A DNA stretch of 64,000 nt from Pseudomonas putida (GTDB lineage Bacteria; Pseudomonadota; Gammaproteobacteria; Pseudomonadales; Pseudomonadaceae), in assembly GCF_016406145.1 (NCBI RefSeq), contig NZ_CP066306.1, forward strand, positions 4,712,001 to 4,776,000, read 5' to 3'. Made by a program: the position numbers and the translations under genes. Position 1 is the stretch's first letter. Every line of letters begins with the position of its first letter. Under the pieces are notes generated by a model. It was not told where the DNA came from. It saw only the letters and a list, made by a program, of their open reading frames with translations, and did no database searches. Positions 57,608 to 64,000 of this stretch are shown piece by piece.

Positions 57608-58249
57608 TCACGCGTCCCCTTTGGCCAAGTCATCCAGCTTCAGTTGCAGGCCACCGACCGCCGCCTCATCGGACAGCGCGGCCTTGGCTTTTTCATAAGC
57701 GCTGTGGGCATCGTCGGCACGACCCAACTGCACCAGCAGGTCGCCCTTCAATTCTTCACGGCTGGCCAAAAATGCCTTGTCGGCGTCGCCGTCGAGCAGC
57801 TTGAGCGCATCTTCAGCCTTGTCCTGGGCCGCGAGCACGCGTGCCAGGCGCTGGCGCGAAATTTCGCCCAGGGTGTCGTCAGCAGGCTTGTCGAGCACAT
57901 TCTTGAGCTCAGCCGCGGCGTCGTCGAGCTTGCCGCTCTCTACCGCGACCTTGGCCACGAACAGGCTGCCGTACTGGGCGTAGGCGGTACCACCGAACTC
58001 GCTCTTGAGCTTGCCGGACAGCTCCGCGACCTTGGTCGCATCCGGCTGCCCGCTCGGCGTCAGGCTGGTTTCAAGCAGGGCCTGATAAAGCTGCGATGCG
58101 CCTTGCGACTGGTTGTCCTGGTACTTGTTCCAAGTGTTCCAGCCCAACACCACCACGCCAGCCAGCAGCGCACCGGTCAGCAGTGGCTTGCCATTACGGT
58201 TCCACCAGTCCTTGACCCCTGCCAGGTCATCATCATCAGTACTCGACAC
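57608..58249 (-). CDS. yfgM: YfgM family tetratricopeptide inner-membrane protein
   Basis: 213 residues from GTG 58249, preceded by AAGGAG 7 bases upstream. One membrane segment (about 22-40, PLLTGALLAGVVVLGW) after a short acidic N-terminus, then TPR-like helices. YfgM is anchored in the inner membrane with its TPR in the periplasm and links the SecYEG translocon to chaperones such as PpiD. The order hisS-yfgM-bamB-der is the conserved gamma-proteobacterial block. Confidence 0.92.
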   Translation of the reverse strand: MSSTDDDDLAGVKDWWNRNGKPLLTGALLAGVVVLGWNTWNKYQDNQSQGASQLYQALLETSLTPSGQPDATKVAELSGKLKSEFGGTAYAQYGSLFVAKVAVESGKLDDAAAELKNVLDKPADDTLGEISRQRLARVLAAQDKAEDALKLLDGDADKAFLASREELKGDLLVQLGRADDAHSAYEKAKAALSDEAAVGGLQLKLDDLAKGDA

Positions 58250-58288
58250 CCCAATACTCCTTTTCGCCTATTCGCTTGTTGAACCGCG

Positions 58289-59578
58289 TTACGCCTGTGC
58301 GATCGCGGTTTCCAGGTGCTCAGCCAGAGCATCCCAGGCAATGTTCTGTTGTTCGCCCTGACCACGCAGGGGCTTGAGGCCAATCTCTTGCTTGGCCAGC
58401 TCATCGTCGCCCAGGATCAGGGCGAACAACGCGCCGCTCTTGTCGGCTTTCTTGAACTGGCTCTTGAAGCTGCCGCCACCGGCGTTGACCGCCAGGCGCA
58501 AGCCCGGCAGCCGGTCGCGCAGGCTTTCGGACAAGCGCAGGCCAGCCAGCTCCGCCTGTTCGCCGAAGGCGCACAGGTAGACATCGATCTGACGGTTGAT
58601 GGACGCCGGTACCTTGCCCAGGGTCTCCAGCAGCAGGATCAGGCGCTCGATACCCATGGCGAAACCAACGCCGGTGGTCGGTTTGCCACCCATCTGCTCG
58701 ACCAGGCCATCGTAGCGGCCGCCTGCGCAGACGGTGCCCTGGGCGCCAAGCTTGTCGGTGACCCACTCGAACACGGTCTTGCTGTAGTAGTCCAGGCCGC
58801 GCACCAGCTTGGTGTTGATCACGAACGGGATACCAGCGGCATCCAGACGGGCCTTGAGGCCCTCGAAGTGCACGCGGGAGTCTTCGTCCAGGTAGTCTTC
58901 CAGCTTCGGCGCGCCAACCAGCACCGCCTGGGTGTTCGGGTCCTTGCTGTCGAGGATGCGCAGCGGATTGCTCTTGAGGCGGCGCTGGCTGTCTTCGTCG
59001 AGTTGCTCCAGGCGCGCCGAGAGGAACTCGACCAGCGCGTCACGGTAGCGGGCACGGGCCTCGCTGGTGCCCAGGCTGTTCAGCTCGAGCTTGACCGCAT
59101 CCTGGATGCCCAGCAGGCCCCACAAACGCCAGGTCAGCATGATCAGTTCGGCATCGATGTCCGGGCCGTCCAGGTTGAACACCTCGACGCCAATCTGGTG
59201 GAACTGACGGTAGCGGCCCTTTTGCGGACGCTCGTGGCGGAACATCTGGCCGATATACCACAGCTTCTGCACCTGGCCGTTGCCGGTGATGCCGTGCTCG
59301 AGCACTGCACGTACGCAGGCAGCGGTGCCTTCAGGGCGCAGGGTCAGCGAATCGCCGTTGCGGTCCTCGAAGGTGTACATCTCTTTTTCGACGATGTCGG
59401 TGACTTCACCGATGGAGCGCTTGAACAGCTCGGTGAACTCGACGATCGGCGTGCGGATCTGGCTGTACCCATAGGTGTCCAGCAGCCCGGCGACGGTACC
59501 TTCGAAGTAGCGCCACAGCGGCGACTGCTCTGGCAGGATGTCGTTCATGCCACGGATGGCTTGCAGCGATTTGCTCAC
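58289..59578 (-). CDS. hisS: Histidyl-tRNA synthetase
   Basis: 429 residues from GTG 59578 ([20 protein letters not shown]), with AAGGAC upstream. Class II synthetase: motif 2 [18 protein letters not shown], histidine-binding motifs [15 protein letters not shown] and [14 protein letters not shown], motif 3 [15 protein letters not shown]-terminal anticodon-binding domain follows. It lies 24 bases after ispG. Confidence 0.97.
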   Translation of the reverse strand: MSKSLQAIRGMNDILPEQSPLWRYFEGTVAGLLDTYGYSQIRTPIVEFTELFKRSIGEVTDIVEKEMYTFEDRNGDSLTLRPEGTAACVRAVLEHGITGNGQVQKLWYIGQMFRHERPQKGRYRQFHQIGVEVFNLDGPDIDAELIMLTWRLWGLLGIQDAVKLELNSLGTSEARARYRDALVEFLSARLEQLDEDSQRRLKSNPLRILDSKDPNTQAVLVGAPKLEDYLDEDSRVHFEGLKARLDAAGIPFVINTKLVRGLDYYSKTVFEWVTDKLGAQGTVCAGGRYDGLVEQMGGKPTTGVGFAMGIERLILLLETLGKVPASINRQIDVYLCAFGEQAELAGLRLSESLRDRLPGLRLAVNAGGGSFKSQFKKADKSGALFALILGDDELAKQEIGLKPLRGQGEQQNIAWDALAEHLETAIAQA

Positions 59579-59602
59579 GAAAAGTCCTTACGAATCTGTG
59601 TG

Positions 59603-60712
59603 TCAGCCGCGGGCGATCAGCGCCGCGTCGGCCTCGACCTTTTCGGCCGCTTTCTGGCGGATGAGCTTTTCCAGCTCATCGACCAGGTTGTCATTGGTCA
59701 GTTTCTGCGCCGGCTTGCCGTCGATGTAGATCAGGTTCGGCGTGCCGCCGGTCAGGCCAACGTGGGCTTCCTTCGCTTCGCCAGGGCCGTTGACCACACA
59801 ACCGATCACCGCCACGTCCAGCGGTACCAGCAGGTCTTCCAGGCGCCCTTCCAGTTCGTTCATGGTCTTGACCACATCGAAGTTCTGCCGCGAGCAGCTC
59901 GGGCAGGCGATGAAGTTGATGCCACGCGAACGCAGGTGCAGCGACTTGAGGATGTCGTAGCCGACCTTCACTTCCTCGACCGGGTCGGCCGCCAGCGAAA
60001 TGCGGATGGTATCGCCGATGCCTTCGGCCAGCAGCATACCGAGGCCGACGGCGGATTTCACCGTGCCGGAGCGCAGCCCACCGGCCTCGGTGATGCCCAG
60101 GTGCAGCGGCTGGATGATCTGCTTGGCCAGCAAGCGGTAGGCTTCGACGGCCATGAACACGTCGGAGGCCTTGACGCTGACCTTGAAGTCCTGGAAATCC
60201 AGGCGGTCGAGGTGCTCGACATGGCGCAGGGCCGATTCGACCAGCGCCGCCGGGGTCGGCTCGCCATATTTCTTTTGCAGGTCCTTTTCCAGGGAGCCTG
60301 CGTTGACACCGATACGGATCGGAATGCCACGGTCACGAGCGGCGTCGACCACAGCACGAACACGGTCCTCGCGGCCGATGTTGCCCGGGTTGATACGCAG
60401 GCAGTCGACACCCAGTTCGGCCACGCGCAATGCGATCTTGTAGTCGAAGTGGATATCGGCGACCAGCGGTACGCTGACCAGTTGCTTGATTTTGCCGAAC
60501 GCCTCGGCGGCGTCCATGTCCGGCACCGAAACACGGACGATGTCGACACCGGCATCGACCAGACGCTGGATCTGGCCCACGGTGGCGGCGACATCATTGG
60601 TGTCGGTGTTGGTCATGCTCTGCACCGCAATGGGGGCATCACCACCCACCGGCACATTGCCGACCCAGATTTTGCGGGATTCGCGACGTTTGATCGGAGA
60701 TTCGCCGTGCAT
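59603..60712 (-). CDS. ispG: 4-hydroxy-3-methylbut-2-enyl-diphosphate synthase IspG
   Basis: 369 residues, the length of single-domain-type bacterial IspG. It performs the reductive ring opening of MEcPP to HMBPP in the MEP isoprenoid pathway using a [4Fe-4S] cluster. TIM-barrel N-terminus starting [20 protein letters not shown], then [12 protein letters not shown] and [20 protein letters not shown] with the three cluster cysteines and an essential Glu. Three bases after the rodZ stop. Confidence 0.97.
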   Translation of the reverse strand: MHGESPIKRRESRKIWVGNVPVGGDAPIAVQSMTNTDTNDVAATVGQIQRLVDAGVDIVRVSVPDMDAAEAFGKIKQLVSVPLVADIHFDYKIALRVAELGVDCLRINPGNIGREDRVRAVVDAARDRGIPIRIGVNAGSLEKDLQKKYGEPTPAALVESALRHVEHLDRLDFQDFKVSVKASDVFMAVEAYRLLAKQIIQPLHLGITEAGGLRSGTVKSAVGLGMLLAEGIGDTIRISLAADPVEEVKVGYDILKSLHLRSRGINFIACPSCSRQNFDVVKTMNELEGRLEDLLVPLDVAVIGCVVNGPGEAKEAHVGLTGGTPNLIYIDGKPAQKLTNDNLVDELEKLIRQKAAEKVEADAALIARG

Positions 60713-60715
60713 GAC

Positions 60716-61747
60716 TTACTGTCCCAACTTCAGGCGAGCGGTTTCGCCACTGGTGAACGGGGCAACATCGACGGCCTGGCCGTTGTAGCTGACCTGGGCG
60801 CCGCGGGCAAAGCCCAGGCGCACCGCGAACGGCGGCTTGCCGGTCAGCTCGAGGTTGTCGCCCTTGCGCTTGATGGCGCTGAACAGCACCTTGCCGTTGC
60901 CATCGGACACCTGGGTCCAGCAATCGGCGGTGAACTGGATTGCAACCTTGGCGCTGCCAGCCGGTACGGCGGCAGGCTCGGAGGCAATGGCCGGCACGCT
61001 GGCGGCAGGCGCAACAGGAGCGGCCTGGGCTACGGGGGCGGCTGGCGTGGCTGGTGCAGCAGGTGCTGCCGTTGTCGGCGCAGCCGCTTCAGCCTGTGCA
61101 GGCGCCTGCTGGACCGGCGCGCCTGCTGCGGCAGCCGGGGCGGCCTCGCTGATGGCCTCGGCAACCGGCTCGGCAGGTGCCTGCTCCAGCGGCAGCGGCG
61201 CACTTTCGCCCTGCTGGCTTAAGGTAACCGCCTGGTCTTCAGGCTCGTCCAGCGGGTGGATCTGGGTGGTACCGTCGGCGCTTTCGACCTCGACATGCTC
61301 CAGGGCGATATTGGCCAGGTCCTTGCCGCGCAGGCTGCCCTGGTCCTGCCACCACAGGAAGCTGCCACCGACCACCGCAACCAGCAGCAAGAGGCTGACA
61401 CCGCGCAGGATGTTGTGCGAAAGGCGCACCGGCTCTTCGATGCGGCCCAGTGAATGTACGTCGCTGCCCTTGGCGTGGGTACCGGTGAACTGGTCGAAGG
61501 CCTCGACCAGCGGCGCTTGGTCCATGTCCATCAGCTTGGCATAGGCACGGATGTAGCCACGGGCGAAGGTATGCCCTGGCAGCTTGTCGAAGGCACCGGT
61601 TTCCACGTGGTTCAGCGAACTTACGGTGAGGTTGAGCTTGCGGGCCACCTCGGCTTGCGACCACTCCCGTCTTTCGCGGGCCTGGCGCAACAATTCACCG
61701 GGGTTCTGGCCAGTCGCTGCTGCTACTTCGGGATGCGCGGCTTTCAT
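60716..61747 (-). CDS. rodZ: Cytoskeletal protein RodZ
   Basis: 343 residues. N-terminal HTH_25 domain binding MreB (LLRQARERREWSQAEVARKL, NHVETGAFDKLPG), a membrane segment near residues 110-130 (ILRGVSLLLLVAVVGGSFLW), a long Ala/Pro-rich linker (about 190-265), and a C-terminal DUF4115 domain in the periplasm. It couples MreB, coded at the left of this window, to the wall machinery. ATG 61747 overlaps the pilF stop by 4 bases. Confidence 0.94.
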   Translation of the reverse strand: MKAAHPEVAAATGQNPGELLRQARERREWSQAEVARKLNLTVSSLNHVETGAFDKLPGHTFARGYIRAYAKLMDMDQAPLVEAFDQFTGTHAKGSDVHSLGRIEEPVRLSHNILRGVSLLLLVAVVGGSFLWWQDQGSLRGKDLANIALEHVEVESADGTTQIHPLDEPEDQAVTLSQQGESAPLPLEQAPAEPVAEAISEAAPAAAAGAPVQQAPAQAEAAAPTTAAPAAPATPAAPVAQAAPVAPAASVPAIASEPAAVPAGSAKVAIQFTADCWTQVSDGNGKVLFSAIKRKGDNLELTGKPPFAVRLGFARGAQVSYNGQAVDVAPFTSGETARLKLGQ

Positions 61748-62505
61748 CGTTGCTCCGACAGGTATTGCTGATATTCCGGCGTACCGGGATAAAGTCGTTG
61801 TAATTGCTGGCCCAGTTCGGCCTGTGTGCCCTGCTCGTCGAACACCCGGGCAAGGCGGCTGCCCAGCAGGAGGCTACGGGCATTGTGATCGCTCAACTGG
61901 CTGAAACGATCGTAGAAACCCCGTGCCGGCACATAATGCCTGTTTTCGTAGGACAACTCAGCCATTTCCAGCAACGCCCTGGGTTGCCGCTGGTTGAGTT
62001 GCAGGGCCTTGCTCAGATACGCCTGCGCCTGGTCACGGTTGCCGAGTTCCAGGGCTGTCAGGCCAAGGTTCTCGTAGACGCGCGAACGTTCAGGATACAG
62101 GGTATCGGCGCTGGCCAGGCGAAACATCTGCTCGGCTTCGGCGAAACGCTGCTGAGCATATAGGAAACTGCCGTAATTGTTGCGAATTCGCGTGTCACCG
62201 GGGCTTGCCGACAACGCTTTCTTGAAGTGTTCCTCAGCCAGCGCAGCTTCACCTTCGGCCTGAAACACCAGGGCCAAGGCTGCGTGGGCATCGGCATCCT
62301 TGGCATCGAGTACCAGTGCCTTGCCCAACGGAGCCTTGGCCTGCTCGGTCAAACCTTGTTGCAAATAGCCAAGCCCAAGCTGCACGTAAGCACGCCCCGC
62401 CTCCACGCGCCCCTGATGAGTGGCAAGAGGGTCGCTCGCGCCACCCGACACGCAGCCGGCCAGCAGCGAAAGCGCAAGGATCGACAGCGCGGCGCGCAGG
62501 CTCAT
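61744..62505 (-). CDS. pilF: Type IV pilus biogenesis lipoprotein PilF/PilW
   Basis: 253 residues from ATG 62505. Lipoprotein signal LSILALSLLAGC, then TPR repeats (YVQLGLGYLQQGLTEQAKAPL, NYGSFLYAQQRFAEAEQMF, ALLEMAELSYENRHYVPARG). PilF is the pilotin for PilQ secretin assembly. The frame is open to 62685 but the longer N-terminus overlaps rlmN. It follows rlmN by 13 bases. Confidence 0.93.
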   Translation of the reverse strand: MSLRAALSILALSLLAGCVSGGASDPLATHQGRVEAGRAYVQLGLGYLQQGLTEQAKAPLGKALVLDAKDADAHAALALVFQAEGEAALAEEHFKKALSASPGDTRIRNNYGSFLYAQQRFAEAEQMFRLASADTLYPERSRVYENLGLTALELGNRDQAQAYLSKALQLNQRQPRALLEMAELSYENRHYVPARGFYDRFSQLSDHNARSLLLGSRLARVFDEQGTQAELGQQLQRLYPGTPEYQQYLSEQR

Positions 62506-62518
62506 GGCGGGCCCGGAC

Positions 62519-63664
62519 TCAGTGGCGCACGGCGCTGTCTTGCAGCTCGGCGTCGGCAGACAGCTGACGTACGGCGATATAGCGCTCGCTGCGGCGGGTA
62601 CGGTCATTGACCTGGCCGACCAGCTGGCCACAGGCGGCATCGATGTCATCGCCACGGGTGGTACGGGTGGTGACGTTGAAACCACCGTGATGCAGCAAGT
62701 CCTGGAAGCGGCGAATAGCGTTGTTGCTAGGGCGCTCGTAACCGGAATGCGGGAACGGGTTGAACGGGATCAGGTTGATCTTGCACGGTACATCGCGCAG
62801 CAGTTCGATCATCTGCGCGGCATGCTCGGGCTGGTCGTTGACGTCCTTGAGCAGGGTGTACTCGACCGTCAGCACGCGCTTGCCACCCAAGGTGGCCATG
62901 TAGCCCATGCACGACTCCAGCAACATCTTCAGCGGGTACTTCTTGTTGATCGGCACCAGCTGGTTGCGCAGTTCGTCATTCGGCGCATGCAGCGACAGGG
63001 CCAGGGACACGTCGATGTGCTTGGCCAGTTCGTCGATCATCGGTACCACACCGGAGGTGGACAAGGTGACGCGACGTTTGGAAATGCCATAGCCCAGATC
63101 ATCCATCATGATCTTCATGGCAGCGATGACATTGTCGAAATTCAGCAGAGGCTCGCCCATGCCCATCATGACCACGTTGGTAATCGCGCGGTCGATCTTG
63201 GCCGGGACGGTCCCGAAGGATTTGTTGGCAAGCCACACCTGGCCGATCACTTCGGCGGCGGTGAGGTTGCTGTTGAAGCCTTGCTTGCCGGTGGAGCAGA
63301 AACTGCAGTCCAGGGCGCAGCCGGCTTGCGACGAAACGCACAGAGTACCGCGATCGTCGGTTGGGATGTAGACGGTCTCGACGCAGCTGCCGGAGGCAAC
63401 GCGGATCACCCATTTGCGGGTGCCGTCTGCGGAAATGTCCTCACTGACCACTTCCGGTGGGCGAATTTCGGCAACAGCCTCGAGCTTTTCGCGCAAGGCC
63501 TTGCCGACGTTCGTCATGGCGGCGAAATCATCGACGCCAAAATGGTGAATCCATTTCATCACCTGGCCGGCACGGAAGCGCTTCTCCCCAATAGAGTCGA
63601 AGAATTGTTCCATTTCCGGCTGGGTCAGGCCCAACAGGTTGATTTTGCCAGTAGATGTCGTCAT
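62519..63664 (-). CDS. rlmN: 23S rRNA (A2503-C2) / tRNA methyltransferase RlmN
   Basis: 381 residues. Radical-SAM enzyme that methylates A2503 of 23S rRNA and A37 of some tRNAs. The CxxxCxxC cluster motif is in [16 protein letters not shown] (near residue 115), with the two-mechanism Cys in the C-terminal stretch preceding the [17 protein letters not shown] tail. The N-terminal [13 protein letters not shown] helix domain is typical. First of the rlmN-pilF-rodZ-ispG-hisS run, and preceded by ndk. Confidence 0.96.
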   Translation of the reverse strand: MTTSTGKINLLGLTQPEMEQFFDSIGEKRFRAGQVMKWIHHFGVDDFAAMTNVGKALREKLEAVAEIRPPEVVSEDISADGTRKWVIRVASGSCVETVYIPTDDRGTLCVSSQAGCALDCSFCSTGKQGFNSNLTAAEVIGQVWLANKSFGTVPAKIDRAITNVVMMGMGEPLLNFDNVIAAMKIMMDDLGYGISKRRVTLSTSGVVPMIDELAKHIDVSLALSLHAPNDELRNQLVPINKKYPLKMLLESCMGYMATLGGKRVLTVEYTLLKDVNDQPEHAAQMIELLRDVPCKINLIPFNPFPHSGYERPSNNAIRRFQDLLHHGGFNVTTRTTRGDDIDAACGQLVGQVNDRTRRSERYIAVRQLSADAELQDSAVRH

Positions 63665-63692
63665 GGATTCACCCTCACCCGTAAGCTTTCGC

Positions 63693-64000
63693 TTAGCGAG
63701 TGGTTACCTCGGTAGCAGCGAAGAAGTAAGCGATTTCGCGAGCAGCAGCAGCTTCGGAGTCCGAACCGTGAACGGCGTTGGCGTCGATCGACTCGGCGAA
63801 GTCAGCACGGATGGTGCCGGCAGCAGCTTCTTTAGGGTTGGTGGCGCCCATCAGCTCACGGTTCAGAGCGATGGCGTTTTCGCCTTCCAGAACCTGAACG
63901 ACAACCGGACCGGAAGTCATGAAGGCAACCAGGTCACCGAAGAAGCCGCGCTCGCTGTGCTCAGCGTAGAAACCTTCGGCTTCGGCTTTGGACAGTTGCT
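63693..64000 (-). CDS. ndk: Nucleoside diphosphate kinase, 5' part missing at window edge
   Basis: About 102 C-terminal codons of about 141 are present; the start lies beyond base 64000. The active-site His is in [20 protein letters not shown], and [20 protein letters not shown] precedes it. Ndk balances nucleoside triphosphates. Stop at 63693, 28 bases before rlmN starts; they look like one transcription unit. Confidence 0.95.
   Translation of the reverse strand, partial: QLSKAEAEGFYAEHSERGFFGDLVAFMTSGPVVVQVLEGENAIALNRELMGATNPKEAAAGTIRADFAESIDANAVHGSDSEAAAAREIAYFFAATEVTTR

Noticed and set aside
58316..61222. A 968-codon open frame on the plus strand opposite hisS, ispG and rodZ
   Set aside because: It runs antisense to three certain genes with full motif sets. 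Long shadow frames are usual in high-GC genomes with biased third positions; no ribosome site or recognisable motif was seen.

Overview
The window looks like chromosome of a Pseudomonas putida-group bacterium. GC content and third-position GC are high, the genes are typical gamma-proteobacterial housekeeping genes, and intergenic gaps carry the short palindromic REP-type elements of this group. From memory, the order yhdP-rng-maf-mreDCB / gatCAB / roxRS-dpp / piu-speC is shared with P. aeruginosa and P. putida, as is ndk-rlmN-pilF-rodZ-ispG-hisS-yfgM-bamB-der. No rRNA, tRNA, integrase, transposase, phage gene or CRISPR array was seen. The left edge cuts yhdP and the right edge cuts ndk.

Layout. 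1-8076 (minus): cell-shape and envelope block mreB, mreC, mreD, maf, rng, yhdP. 8281-11492 (plus): gatCAB, the tRNA-dependent amidotransferase. 11658-13136 (plus): a small RlpA-type lipoprotein and a CaCA-family antiporter. 13213-15565 (minus): an amino-acid permease and an AEC carrier. 15776-17592 (minus): the RoxS/RoxR redox two-component system, divergent from a SIMPL-domain protein. 18821-29415 (plus): a dipeptide uptake locus with three DppA-type binding proteins, an OprD-family porin and DppBCDF. 29537-30514 (minus): a membrane protein coupled to a 24-residue membrane peptide. 30765-34551 (plus): an AraC regulator with an NTF2-like sensor domain, a FAD amine oxidase, a cupin and a PotF-like binding protein, probably for polyamine or amine use. 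34663-36246 (minus): prfC. 36694-40136 (plus): an OpuC/Yeh-type osmoprotectant ABC importer. 40248-44272 (minus): a FecI-FecR-FecA-type surface-signalling iron system. 44763-45926 (plus): speC. 46078-52672: the iron locus sel1/piuC, divergent from piuA and a PepSY-flavodoxin-reductase fusion. 52836-54763 (minus): omega-amidase and methionine aminotransferase. 54883-64000 (minus): der, bamB, yfgM, hisS, ispG, rodZ, pilF, rlmN, ndk.

Themes. Peptide, amine and osmolyte uptake sit next to two iron-acquisition modules with Fur-box-like sites, so the middle of the window is a nutrient-scavenging region between two conserved blocks. Nothing seen demands a wholly new system. The points most worth checking are two genes (mreC and the antiporter) with no conventional start codon in their upstream reading frame and a well-placed ATT instead, a 24-residue membrane peptide, a glutamine in place of the usual acidic residue in the antiporter's first alpha-repeat, the NTF2-AraC regulated amine cluster with an orphan binding protein, and two different REP families used as paired elements at gene ends.
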